From JBHOQX01 sp042408595 (GTDB lineage Bacteria; Chloroflexota; Chloroflexia; Chloroflexales; Roseiflexaceae), in contig JBHOQX010000129.1 in NCBI GenBank assembly GCA_042408595.1, forward strand, positions 76,999 to 140,998: a stretch of 64,000 nucleotides of DNA, written 5' to 3'. Positions 35,305-43,958 of this stretch are shown here, one piece after another. The number at the start of each line of letters is the position of its first letter. Position 1 is the stretch's first letter. The notes under the pieces were generated by a model, which was given only the letters and a program-made list of their open reading frames with translations, made no database searches and was not told the DNA's origin. The position numbers were made by a program, and so were the translations under genes.

Positions 35305-36357
35305 GTGTCACTGCCCTTGTCGGTTCTCGATCTCTCGCCATTGCCGCCGGACGGGGATGGCGTCCAGGCCATTCAGAACACGCTGGCGCTGGCGCCATTT
35401 GCCGAGGCGCTCGGTTATAAGCGCTTCTGGGTGGCCGAGCACCACAACATGCGCGGCCTGGCGGGTGTGGCCCCGGAGCTGCTGATCGCCGTGATCGCCC
35501 AGCGCACCCGGCGCATCCGGGTCGGCTCCGGCGGGGTCCTGCTGCCGAACTACGCGCCGATCAAAGTCGCCGAACTGTTCCGGGTGCTGGAGGCGATCAC
35601 GCCCGGCCGCATCGACGCGGGGATCGGGCGCGCGCCCAACCAGGACCCACGCACGGCGCTTGCGCTCCGGCAGGACGACAGCGCGCTCAAGCGGGCCGAC
35701 GACATCGCCCGGCTGGTCGCCGAGCTCGAAGGGTTTGCGCAGATCGCGCCTCCGCCGTACCCCGAGGACCACCCGCTGCACGATGTGATCGCTTCGCCGG
35801 AGAACGTGCGCTTCCCGCCAATCTTTCTGCTCGGCTCCGGCCAGTTGAGCGCGCAGATCGCGGCGGAGCGCGGGCACGGCTTCGCAGCCGCCTACTTCTT
35901 CAGCCCGGACGAGTCGGAAACGGCGATCCACACCTACAAAACCACCTTCCGGCCCTCGGCGCGCTTTCCCGAGCCATACGCCATTCTCACCGTCGGCGTG
36001 ATCTGCGCCGAGACCGACGAAGCGGCCGAGGGGATCATGCGGGCCAGCCAGTTGACAGCGCTGCGGCGCCTGAACAACAGCCCTGGCGGCTTCGCGAGCG
36101 TGGAAGAAGCGCGCGCCTATCAGTTCAGCGACGAAGACCAGGAGAAACTGCGCCGCTTCACGCCCATCTACGGCGGGCCGGCGCGTGTGCGGGCGCAGCT
36201 GAAGCAACTGGCCGCGCAGATCGGCCCGGACGAACTGATGATCGCCACCAACGTCGGCGACGATGCGGTGCGCCGCCGCTCCTACGAGCTGGTCGCGCAG
36301 GAGTTCGGGCTGGCGGAAGCGACGCATCAGCCGCAGCTGGCGGAACAGGCAGTGTAG
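35305..36357 (+). CDS. Luciferase-like flavin-dependent monooxygenase 4 (MsnO8 type)
   Basis: 350 residues from GTG, AAGGAGAGG upstream. LPLSVLDLSPLPPDGDG start, RFWVAEHHNMRGLAGVAPE (the W-V-A-E-H-H-N signature), RIRVGSGGVLLPNYAPIKVAE, ALEAITPGRIDAGIGRAPN-like segment and a C-terminal GGPARVRAQLKQLAAQIGPDELM. This subgroup (MsnO8) is close to the bacterial luciferase alpha-subunit-like proteins and to YtmO-type enzymes of sulfur operons. Fourth consecutive flavin monooxygenase, 36 bp after number 3, so probably one operon. Confidence 0.88.
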   Translation: MSLPLSVLDLSPLPPDGDGVQAIQNTLALAPFAEALGYKRFWVAEHHNMRGLAGVAPELLIAVIAQRTRRIRVGSGGVLLPNYAPIKVAELFRVLEAITPGRIDAGIGRAPNQDPRTALALRQDDSALKRADDIARLVAELEGFAQIAPPPYPEDHPLHDVIASPENVRFPPIFLLGSGQLSAQIAAERGHGFAAAYFFSPDESETAIHTYKTTFRPSARFPEPYAILTVGVICAETDEAAEGIMRASQLTALRRLNNSPGGFASVEEARAYQFSDEDQEKLRRFTPIYGGPARVRAQLKQLAAQIGPDELMIATNVGDDAVRRRSYELVAQEFGLAEATHQPQLAEQAV

Positions 36358-36405
36358 CGCGCCCTGCCCGCCGGGGTGGACCGATACCTTCACGAAAGCG
36401 AGCAG

Positions 36406-38208
36406 ATGACCATGGCAGCATCCCGATCGATCCTGGTTGTGCTGGCGCTGGCGCTCCTGGCAGCCTGCGGCTCGCCGCCTGCAACAGCACCATTATCGAG
36501 CAGCACCGCCGCCCCCGCCGGCGCACCAACGGCGGCGGCAGAAAGGGCCACCACGGCACCCGCGCCGCGCTCGCTGGCCGCCGGCGCGGGTGGCACCCTG
36601 CGCCTGCTCTGGTTCCAGGCGCCGACGATCGCCAACCCGCACCTCGCCACCGGCACCAAAGATTTCGATGTCAGCCGCGCGGTGTACGAGCCGCTCGCGT
36701 CGTTCGACGCCGAGGGCAGGCTGGTGCCGTTTCTGGCCGCTGAGATCCCGAGCAAAAAGAACGGCGGGCTGGCCGCCGACGGCACAGCGGTGACCTGGAA
36801 GCTCAAGCCGGGCGTGCGCTGGGCCGATGGGCAGCCCTTCACCGCCGCCGACGTCAAATTCACCTTCGACTTCATCGCCGATCCGGCGACCGGCGCGACC
36901 ACCACCAACACCTACAGCGCGGTGCAGCGCGTCGAGGTCGTCGACGACACCACCGTCAAAGTGGTATTCAAAGGCGTGAACCCGGCCTGGTTGTTGCCGT
37001 TCGTCGGCACCGCCGGGCTGATCATTCCCGCGCACATCTTCAAGGAGTACAGCGGTGCGAAAGCGCGCGAGGCGCCCGCCAACTTCACGGCGATCGGCAC
37101 CGGCCCCTATCGGATCGTCGATTTCAAGCCCGGCGACATCGTGATCTACGAGCCGAACCCCTACTTCCGCGAGGCGGGCAAGCCATTCTTTCAGCGCGTG
37201 GAGCTGAAAGGCGGCGGCGACCCGAACACCGGCGCCCGGGCCGTGCTGCAGACCGGCGATTTCGATTTCACGCCGACCCTGGCGGTGCCGCCGCAGTTGC
37301 TCGCGCAGCTCAAGAATGGTGGCAAGGGTGCGCTGGTTCCGCTGCCGCCGAATGGCCTGAGCGAACGGCTCGAACTCAACCAGACCGATCCCAACCGCGA
37401 GGTGGATGGCGAGCGGTCGAGCGTCAAGGCGCCGCACCCGTTCTTCACCGACAAGCGGGTGCGCCAGGCCTTTGCGCTGGCGATCGACCGCGCAACGATC
37501 GTCCGCGAGATCTATGGCCCGACCGCGGAAGCGATCAGCAACATCTTGGTCGCGCCCGCTATCTACCGCTCGCCGAATACCACGATCGAATACAACCCCG
37601 ACAAAGCGCGCGCGCTGCTGGATGAAGCGGGCTGGACAGACACCGACGGCGACGGTGTGCGCGACAAAGGCGGCGTTGCGCTGCGAATCGTCTATCAGAC
37701 GGCACAGAGCGCTACACGGCAGAAGGTGCAGCAGGTGATCAAGCAGTCGCTTGAGGCGATCGGGTTCAAGGTGGAGCTGAAAGTGGTGGACAATGCGGTG
37801 TTCTTCAGCAGCGATCCGAACAACACCGACACCTTCAACCACTTCTACGCCGATGTCCAGCAATACACCATCGGCAACTACAATCCCGACCCGGCGGCGT
37901 ACCTCGAGCTGTTCACCTGCGCCAAAATCGCGCAGAAGGCCAACAACTGGAGCGGCGGCAACCGTGTGCGCTACTGCAACCCGGCATACGATGCGCTGTT
38001 CGAAACCGCGCGCACCGAGCTCGACCCCGCGAAACGCGCGCAGATCTTCATCCAGCTGAATGACATCCTGGTGAACGATTATGTGGTCATTCCGCTGGTG
38101 CGGGCTACCGGCAACGCAGGGGTCAGCACCACACTGCAAAACGTAACCCTGTCGCCGTGGGAGTCATCGCTCTGGCAGTTAAAGGATTGGACGCGCAAGG
38201 CGCCGTGA
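36406..38208 (+). CDS. SBP_bac_5-type receptor lipoprotein, system 2
   Basis: 600 residues from ATG at 36406 (36412 also possible). Sec lipoprotein signal SILVVLALALLAACGSPP, then a short Ala/Thr tether. Receptor fold: LRLLWFQAPTIANPHLATGT, TWKLKPGVRWADGQPFTAAD, IGTGPYRIVDFKPGDIVIYE, VRQAFALAIDRATIVREIYG. The loop WTDTDGDGVRDKGG resembles a calcium-binding DxDxDG motif often present in these receptors. Unlike the first receptor it uses a Sec signal. It is 2 bp upstream of its permease partner. Confidence 0.88.
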   Translation: MTMAASRSILVVLALALLAACGSPPATAPLSSSTAAPAGAPTAAAERATTAPAPRSLAAGAGGTLRLLWFQAPTIANPHLATGTKDFDVSRAVYEPLASFDAEGRLVPFLAAEIPSKKNGGLAADGTAVTWKLKPGVRWADGQPFTAADVKFTFDFIADPATGATTTNTYSAVQRVEVVDDTTVKVVFKGVNPAWLLPFVGTAGLIIPAHIFKEYSGAKAREAPANFTAIGTGPYRIVDFKPGDIVIYEPNPYFREAGKPFFQRVELKGGGDPNTGARAVLQTGDFDFTPTLAVPPQLLAQLKNGGKGALVPLPPNGLSERLELNQTDPNREVDGERSSVKAPHPFFTDKRVRQAFALAIDRATIVREIYGPTAEAISNILVAPAIYRSPNTTIEYNPDKARALLDEAGWTDTDGDGVRDKGGVALRIVYQTAQSATRQKVQQVIKQSLEAIGFKVELKVVDNAVFFSSDPNNTDTFNHFYADVQQYTIGNYNPDPAAYLELFTCAKIAQKANNWSGGNRVRYCNPAYDALFETARTELDPAKRAQIFIQLNDILVNDYVVIPLVRATGNAGVSTTLQNVTLSPWESSLWQLKDWTRKAP

Positions 38209-38209
38209 C

Positions 38210-39169
38210 ATGAGCGCATATCTCATTCGCCGTGCGATCAGCACGGCCATCACGCTGCTGGCGATCAGCACGCTGGTCTTCGCTATCCTGGCGCTGGCCC
38301 CTGGCGACCCGATGGCGGAGTTCGCCACCGACCCGTCGATGAGCCGCGAGGTGCGCGAGGGCATCCGCCGCTCGCTCGGGCTCGACCAGCCACTGTATAT
38401 CCGCTATGTGCGCTGGTTGCAGGCGTTGGGGCACGGCGACATGGGGTACTCGTTCACCAGCCGCAGCCCGGTGGGCGAGCTGATCGCGCAGCGCATCCCG
38501 ACCACCCTGGGCGTCGTCGGTGTCGCCTACCTGATCAGTGTGCTGCTGGCGATCCCGCTTGGAGTGCTGGCGGCGCTGCGGCCCTATTCGCTCTTCGACC
38601 AGATCAGTTCGACGCTGGCGTTCATCGGGTTCTCGCTGCCGACATTTTTCACCGGGCTGCTGTTCATCATCATCCTCGGCGTGCGGCTCAACTGGCTGCC
38701 GTTCATCTACGACAGCACGCTGGTGGTCACCGATTGGCCGAGCCTGGTGGCCCAGGTGCGCCAGTCGGCCATGCCGATCGCGGTGCTGGCGCTGTACCAG
38801 ACCGCCGCGCTGATGCGGTTCACCCGTTCGTCGGCGCTGGAGGCGATCCACCGCGACTATGTGCGCACCGCGCGCGCCAAGGGGCTGCCCGAGCGGGTGG
38901 TGATCGGGCGGCATGTGCTGCGCAACGCGCTGATCCCGGTGGTCACGCTGGTGGCGCTGGGCGCGCCCGCCGTGTTCACGGGCGCGCTGGTGACCGAGCA
39001 GGTGTTTCGCGTGCCCGGCATCGGCTCGCTGCTGATCGGCAGTATTCAAAGCAGCGATACGCCGGTCGTGATGGCGATCACCTGCATCTACGCGCTGCTG
39101 ATCGTGCTGTTCAACCTGCTGGCCGATCTGCTGTACGCTGTGCTCGATCCGCGCGTGCAGCGCACCTGA
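38210..39169 (+). CDS. Dipeptide/oligopeptide-type ABC importer permease (DppB-like), system 2
   Basis: 319 residues, six helices: MSAYLIRRAISTAITLLAI, ALAPGDPMAEFATDPSMS, YIRYVRWLQALGHGDMGYSF, coupling loop DYVRTARAKGLPERVVIGRH, VTEQVFRVPGIGSLLIGSI. Only 1 bp separates it from the receptor gene. It closely parallels the system 1 permease but is a distinct paralogue. Confidence 0.88.
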   Translation: MSAYLIRRAISTAITLLAISTLVFAILALAPGDPMAEFATDPSMSREVREGIRRSLGLDQPLYIRYVRWLQALGHGDMGYSFTSRSPVGELIAQRIPTTLGVVGVAYLISVLLAIPLGVLAALRPYSLFDQISSTLAFIGFSLPTFFTGLLFIIILGVRLNWLPFIYDSTLVVTDWPSLVAQVRQSAMPIAVLALYQTAALMRFTRSSALEAIHRDYVRTARAKGLPERVVIGRHVLRNALIPVVTLVALGAPAVFTGALVTEQVFRVPGIGSLLIGSIQSSDTPVVMAITCIYALLIVLFNLLADLLYAVLDPRVQRT

Positions 39170-39218
39170 GCACGGCATAGGTGCAAAGTCCGAATAAACG
39201 AGGGGGCGCGGCACACCT

Positions 39219-40178
39219 ATGGACAAACCGTTCATCGAACAACCACGCGCGGTCGCGCGGGCGCCGTTCGCCAACCCCGACGCTGTGCTGGCGCGACCCC
39301 GGCGCACGCTGTGGGGCGATGTCTGGCGTCGCTTCCGGCAACACCGCCTGGCGATGCTTGGGTTGGTGGTGCTGAGCGGCGTCGTGCTGGCCGTCGCGAT
39401 CGGGCCGCTGGTCTACCGGACGCCGTTCAACCGGGTTGATTTTGCGGCTGCCCTGCAAGGGCCGAGCGCCGCCCACCCGTTCGGCACCAACGATCTCGGC
39501 CAGGACATCCTGGGCCGCGTGTTGTGGGGCGGGCGCATTTCGGTCGCGGTCGGCGTGGTGTCGATGCTGGTGGCGGTGACGCTCGGCACGCTGGTTGGCA
39601 CACTGGCGGGATTCTGTTGCGGGCTGCTGGACACCATTTTGATGCGCATCACCGATGTCTTTCTGGCGCTGCCGACCCTGCCGCTGCTGCTGTTGGTCAT
39701 CTACCTGTTCCGCGAGCCTGTCAGCGCTGCGTTTGGGCCGAATCTCGGTGTGTTGCTGCTGGTGGTGCTGATCATCGGCGGGCTGAACTGGATGGCGGTC
39801 GCCCGATTGGTGCGCGCCACGTTCCTTTCGCTGCGCGAGGCCGATTTCGTGCTGGCGGCGCGGGCGCTGGGGATCCCGTCATGCCGGATCATCGTGCGCC
39901 ATATCTTGCCGAACGCGCTCGGGCCGGTGATCGTAGCGGCGTCGCTGGCGGTCGGCGCGGCGATTATCGCCGAATCGACCCTCAGCTTCCTCGGCCTCGG
40001 GTTTCCGCCCGACACACCGACATGGGGCCGCATGCTGTTCGAAGCCCAAAATTTCATCGAGTTCGCGCCGGCGATGGCGCTGTTTCCCGGCCTGTGCATC
40101 TTTCTGGCCGTCCTTAGCATCAACTACATCGGCGATGGCCTGCGCGATGCGCTTGACCCGCAGATGCGCGGCGGGTGA
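39219..40178 (+). CDS. Dipeptide/oligopeptide-type ABC importer permease (DppC-like), system 2
   Basis: 319 residues. Cytoplasmic tail with PRRTLWGDVWRRFRQHRLAM, periplasmic loop FGTNDLGQDILGRVLWGGRI, coupling loop FVLAARALGIPSCRIIVRHI and LPNALGPVIVAASL, then AESTLSFLGLGFPPDTPTWG. Completes system 2 with the two preceding genes. No ATPase gene follows. The stop codon lies inside the first unit of the octamer tract at 40174. Confidence 0.88.
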   Translation: MDKPFIEQPRAVARAPFANPDAVLARPRRTLWGDVWRRFRQHRLAMLGLVVLSGVVLAVAIGPLVYRTPFNRVDFAAALQGPSAAHPFGTNDLGQDILGRVLWGGRISVAVGVVSMLVAVTLGTLVGTLAGFCCGLLDTILMRITDVFLALPTLPLLLLVIYLFREPVSAAFGPNLGVLLLVVLIIGGLNWMAVARLVRATFLSLREADFVLAARALGIPSCRIIVRHILPNALGPVIVAASLAVGAAIIAESTLSFLGLGFPPDTPTWGRMLFEAQNFIEFAPAMALFPGLCIFLAVLSINYIGDGLRDALDPQMRGG

Positions 40179-40240
40179 AGGGGTGACAAGGTGAGGGAGT
40201 GAGGCTATCACCCTGTCACCTTGCCACCTTGTCACACGCG
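40174..40240 (+). repeat. Octamer inverted-arm element between permease and SufS-like gene
   Basis: GGTGAAGG, GGTGACAA, GGTGAGGG, AGTGAGGC (40174-40205, includes the TGA stop), TAT, then CACCCTGT, CACCTTGC, CACCTTGT, CACACGCG (40209-40240). The arms are near-complementary; GTGACAAGGTG pairs with CACCTTGTCAC. Looser CACC/CATC units continue to about 40275. Confidence 0.85.
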
Positions 40241-40316
40241 TCATCAACGTCACCAAATGCCACCACGAAGGCATACAAGGACAGGCTGAATCTGCAACCA
40301 ACGGAAGCAAAAACCT

Positions 40317-41615
40317 ATGGGATGTACTGGTCTATCGGAAGGCACCACAACAACGGTCGATCTGGCGCGTGTGCGCGCTGATTTTCCGGCGCTCAGGCAA
40401 CAGGTCCATGGGCTCCCGGTGGTGTTCCTCGACAGCGCCGCATCGGCCCAGAAGCCGCAGATCGTGCTCGACACTATGCAGCGCATCTACAGTACCAGCT
40501 ACGCAAATGTTCACCGCGGCGCGTACGCCTTCAGCCGACAGAGCACCGATGCCTACGCCGCCGCGCGGGCCACCGTCGCCCGCTTCCTCAATGCGGCGCC
40601 GCACGAGATTGTGTTCACCCGCAACGCAACCGAGGGGCTGAACCTCATCGCCTTTGCGTATGCGCGCACCACGCTACAGCCGGGCGATGCGATTCTGATC
40701 ACCGAGTTGGAGCACCACGCCAACGATCTGCCCTGGCGGATGGTGGCGCAGGAGCGCGGCTTGCATGTAAAGCGGATCCCGTTGTTGCCCGATGGTACAC
40801 TCGATCTGCAGGCGTTCGAGGCGCTGCTCACACCGCGGGTGAAGCTGCTGAGTTTCGCCCATGTATCGAATGTGCTCGGCACCATCACCGATCCGGCCCC
40901 GCTGGTCGCACGGGCGCGCGCCAACGGCACTGTGGTGGTGCTGGATGCCTGCCAGTCGGCGCCGCAGCTCCCGCTGGATGTGCGGGCGCTGGACTGCGAT
41001 TTCCTGGCGTTCTCGGGCCACAAGGTGTTTGGGCCCACCGGCATCGGGGTCGTGTACGGGCGCGCCGAGTTGCTCGCCGCGATGCCGCCGTTCCTGACCG
41101 GCGGCGATGTCGCCCGTGACGTGGGGTTCGACGATGTTGTGTGGGAGGATGCGCCGCTCCGGTTCGAGGCTGGCACACCGATGTTTGTGGAGGCGATCGG
41201 CTTGGCCGCGGCGCTCGAGTACCTGCAGGCGATCGGCATGGCGACGGTGCGTGCGCACGAGCAGGAGCTCACCGCCTACGCGCTCGAGCGCTTTGCCGGG
41301 ATGGGGGGCGTTCGCGTTTTCGGCCCGCGCGATCCGGCGGCGCGCGGCGGTGTGATCGCGTTCACGGTCGATGGATGGACGGCGCACCAGGTCGCCAGCG
41401 CCCTCGATCGGTCTGGCATCGCGGTGCGCTCAGGTCGCCACTGCGCCCATCCGTTGCACAAGCGGCTCGGTGTCGAGGCGACGGTGCGCGCCAGTTTCGC
41501 GATCTACAACAACCGCGCCGATGTCGATGCGCTGGTGGATGCGCTGCAGGCGCTCGGGCAGCGTCCCGCGCTAGATGGGCCGGAGGGCCAGGCGGGCTGC
41601 CGCGACGCCGGGTAG
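40317..41615 (+). CDS. SufS-like group II cysteine desulfurase (accessory copy)
   Basis: 432 residues. VFLDSAASAQKPQIVLDTM, YANVHRGAYAFSRQSTDAY, FTRNATEGLNLIA, ELEHHANDLPW (PLP-stacking His), PLP lysine in FSGHKVFGPTGIGVVYG, and the persulfide Cys in RSGRHCAHPLHKRLG. The family consensus here is R-x-G-H-H-C-A-x-P; the first His is Arg in this copy. It would release sulfane sulfur from cysteine (or selenium from selenocysteine). It shares the family with the canonical SufS at 62569. Standing at the end of the importer/monooxygenase block, it may handle cysteine produced by that pathway. Confidence 0.87.
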   Translation: MGCTGLSEGTTTTVDLARVRADFPALRQQVHGLPVVFLDSAASAQKPQIVLDTMQRIYSTSYANVHRGAYAFSRQSTDAYAAARATVARFLNAAPHEIVFTRNATEGLNLIAFAYARTTLQPGDAILITELEHHANDLPWRMVAQERGLHVKRIPLLPDGTLDLQAFEALLTPRVKLLSFAHVSNVLGTITDPAPLVARARANGTVVVLDACQSAPQLPLDVRALDCDFLAFSGHKVFGPTGIGVVYGRAELLAAMPPFLTGGDVARDVGFDDVVWEDAPLRFEAGTPMFVEAIGLAAALEYLQAIGMATVRAHEQELTAYALERFAGMGGVRVFGPRDPAARGGVIAFTVDGWTAHQVASALDRSGIAVRSGRHCAHPLHKRLGVEATVRASFAIYNNRADVDALVDALQALGQRPALDGPEGQAGCRDAG

Positions 41616-41679
41616 CGCCGCGCCGGGTGTTGTGTTGAACGACGTCGGAGTGCGCATGAGCCAATAAGAACCAACTTAG

Positions 41680-42027
41680 GCCGTTCGCCAGCGCTACGGC
41701 GCCGCCGCCGAGCTCGGCCTGCCGCCGCGCGTCTTTCCGCTCTTCGGCCTGTGCGTCGGCTGGCGCGCCGCCCATGAATCCGCCGCGGTCAAGCCGCGCC
41801 TGCCCCAGGCGGCGCTGCTCCACCGCGAGACACGCGGCCTCCAGCGTCAGGATGGCGCGATCGACGGCTACGACGAAGTGATGGCGCTGTTCTACCGCGA
41901 ACAAAACATGGTGGGCGACAGCGATTGGTCGCGTCGCTCGGCTCAGCGCATCGCCGGGCCGCAGACGCGTGCCGGCCGGGATACCTTGCGCGAGGCGCTT
42001 GGCCGGCTCGGGTTTCCGTTGCACTGA
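41680..42027 (+). pseudogene. Truncated flavin reductase/nitroreductase remnant (NfsA/FRP-like C-terminal part)
   Basis: After an in-frame TAG at 41677, 115 codons read as the C-terminal half of an NADPH-flavin oxidoreductase/oxygen-insensitive nitroreductase: LGLPPRVFPLFGLCVGW, AVKPRLPQAALLHRE, YDEVMALFYREQ, then SRRSAQRIAGPQTRAGRDTL and ALGRLGFPLH. These segments are typical of that family. The N-terminal FMN-binding half (about 130 residues) is absent and no start codon or ribosome site fits, so the gene is broken. It may once have supplied reduced flavin to the monooxygenases; SsuE-type at 42980 may now do so. Confidence 0.8.
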
Positions 42028-42038
42028 AGGAGCTGACG

Positions 42039-42878
42039 ATGACACCGACGGCGATCACATACGCGGAGGAGATCGCGGCCTGGCGCGCCGACGCCGAGGC
42101 GACGCTGCGCGCCGACGATGGCTGGCTGACGCTGGTCGGGCTGCATTGGTTGCAGCCGGGGACGAACACGGTCGGCAGTGCGGCGACGAGCGACGTGCCG
42201 TTGCCCGCACGGGCGCCTGCGCGGCTGGGCGAGCTGCATTTCGACGGAGCCGGTGTGACGTTTGCCGCCGCTGCCGGGGTGGATGTGCGAGTGAACGGCG
42301 ACAGAGCCGCCCGGGCCGTGCTGCGCGACGACTCCGACGGCTCGCCTGACATCGTGCGCTGGAACGAGATCTCGTTTTTGATCATCACACGCGGTGGACG
42401 CACCGGCGTGCGCGTGCGCGACAACGCCAGCCCGCTGCGGGCCCGCTTCGCCGGGCGGGTGTGGTTTCCGGTGGACACAGCGTTTCGCTTCGCGGCGCGC
42501 TTCGTCCGCTACGACCCGCCCAAGCCCCTGGCGATCACCAACATCCTCGGCGACACCAGCACGGGCGCCAGCCCCGGCTACGCCGAGTTCGCCTATGCCG
42601 GGCAGACCTACCGGCTGGACGCGACCGCGTTCGGCGAGCGTGGCCTGAGTTTTCTGTTCCGCGACGCGACAAGCGGCCAAGAAACCTATGGCGCGGCGCG
42701 CGTGCTGACCGCACCGACACCGGAGGGCGAACGGCTCACACTCGATTTCAACCGCGCCGTCAACCCGCCCTGCGCGTTCACCGCCTTCGCCACCTGCCCG
42801 CTGCCGCCAGGCCAGAACACCCTGCCGTTCGCGGTCGCTGCTGGCGAGCGCTACCGCCCGCCGGAGGAGCAGGCCTGA
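42039..42878 (+). CDS. DUF1684 family protein
   Basis: 279 residues from ATG at 42039 with AAGGAG 6 nt upstream. Signature segments: EIAAWRADAEATLRADDGWL and TLVGLHWLQPGTNTVGS at the start, and the C-terminal LTLDFNRAVNPPCAFTAFAT, CPLPPGQNTLPFAVAAGE block with two Cys. The family is uncharacterised; no signal peptide is seen here. It starts 12 bp after the flavin reductase remnant, so it is part of the same transcription unit. Function unknown. Confidence 0.85.
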   Translation: MTPTAITYAEEIAAWRADAEATLRADDGWLTLVGLHWLQPGTNTVGSAATSDVPLPARAPARLGELHFDGAGVTFAAAAGVDVRVNGDRAARAVLRDDSDGSPDIVRWNEISFLIITRGGRTGVRVRDNASPLRARFAGRVWFPVDTAFRFAARFVRYDPPKPLAITNILGDTSTGASPGYAEFAYAGQTYRLDATAFGERGLSFLFRDATSGQETYGAARVLTAPTPEGERLTLDFNRAVNPPCAFTAFATCPLPPGQNTLPFAVAAGERYRPPEEQA

Positions 42879-42979
42879 TGTGGTTGTTCGATGGGAAAGG
42901 TTCATCTGGTTCAGTTCGGGAAACATCAGCGTGGATGTTGTACGGGGGCTTCGCCTAACACACGCAAGAAAGGCACACC

Positions 42980-43534
42980 ATGGCTGATGTCGTACTGATC
43001 GGGGGCAGCCCGAGCCTGGTTTCGCGATCCGCGGCGGTGCTGGCGCAGGTGGCGCAGGTGCTGGTGGTGCGCGGCGCCGCTGTCCAACAGATCGAGGTGC
43101 GCGCGCTGCCCGCGGAAGATGTGCTCTGGGCAAAGAGCGACAGCCCGGCGCTCCAGGCGGCGGTCGCGGCGATCCAGCGGGCGAGCGCCGTGGTGATCGC
43201 GACGCCGGTCTACAAAGCGGCCTATTCCGGGCTGTTGAAAGCGTTTCTCGATCTGCTGCCGCCGGGCATTCTGGCGCGCAAAATTGTGCTCCCGATCGCC
43301 ACCGGCGGCTCGCCCGGCCATCTGCTGGCGATCGATTACGCCATCAAGCCGGTGCTTTCGGCGCTCGGCGCGCGCTACATCCTGAACGGCGTGTACGTGC
43401 TGGACAGCCAGCTCCAGGGGTCGGCAGCCGAAGGGTATACGCTCGACCCGGCGATCCGTGAGCGGCTGGACGCGGCGGTAGATGAGCTTGGCTCAGTGCT
43501 CACCAACGGCATTGCGCTTGCGGGGCCGCGCTAA
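42980..43534 (+). CDS. NAD(P)H-dependent FMN reductase (SsuE type)
   Basis: 184 residues of flavodoxin-like fold. Phosphate loop VLIGGSPSLVSRSAAVL (G-S-P-S-x-x-S-R-S), TPVYKAAYSGLLKAFLDLLP, and VLPIATGGSPGHLLAIDYAIK, the SsuE hallmark. It supplies reduced FMN to two-component flavin monooxygenases such as alkanesulfonate monooxygenase. As the last plus-strand gene of the block containing four such monooxygenases, it is the natural partner. A ribosome site AAGAAAGG is upstream. Confidence 0.9.
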   Translation: MADVVLIGGSPSLVSRSAAVLAQVAQVLVVRGAAVQQIEVRALPAEDVLWAKSDSPALQAAVAAIQRASAVVIATPVYKAAYSGLLKAFLDLLPPGILARKIVLPIATGGSPGHLLAIDYAIKPVLSALGARYILNGVYVLDSQLQGSAAEGYTLDPAIRERLDAAVDELGSVLTNGIALAGPR

Positions 43535-43613
43535 AAGAAGAGCAGGGGAGTAGCGGCGGTGGCAAGCGCGAGGTCAGCGTATCGGTTCCCTGCCACGATC
43601 AGCGCCGATACGG

Positions 43614-43958
43614 CTAACCCCTGCGGCTCCTGGCGTCTTGTTCCACGCACTGTCCGATCACCGCGCTGCCGACGAAAACCAGCCAGGGCAGACCATATCC
43701 GAAATCCAGAAGGCCGCTTATGCGCAGCAGCATGAGCAGAGCTGCCGCGAGAAAGCCAGGCCCTGTGATCCCGCAATGTACCTCGCGACAGGAAACATAG
43801 TTCGCCGTGCAGTAGGCCCCATACAGAGCGAAATACGCGAACACAACATAGTCCCCTACCACCGAACCGCGCTTGAGCGCGACCATCTCGATGACAAACA
43901 CAGCGATGGCGGAACCAACGGCAAATAACCAACTGTGGAGCAAGGGTATGCGGCGCAT
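43614..43958 (-). CDS. Small four-helix membrane protein of unknown function
   Basis: 114 residues from ATG at 43958 with AGGAGGG at good spacing, which supports translation. Predicted helices: LHSWLFAVGSAIAVFVIEMV, YVVFAYFALYGAYCTANYV, FLAAALLMLLRISGLL, LPWLVFVGSAVIGQCVE. A YVSCREVHCG loop with two Cys and a His lies between helices 2 and 3. No family recognised. It is convergent with the FMN reductase gene and marks the end of the accessory block. Confidence 0.65.
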   Translation of the reverse strand: MRRIPLLHSWLFAVGSAIAVFVIEMVALKRGSVVGDYVVFAYFALYGAYCTANYVSCREVHCGITGPGFLAAALLMLLRISGLLDFGYGLPWLVFVGSAVIGQCVEQDARSRRG

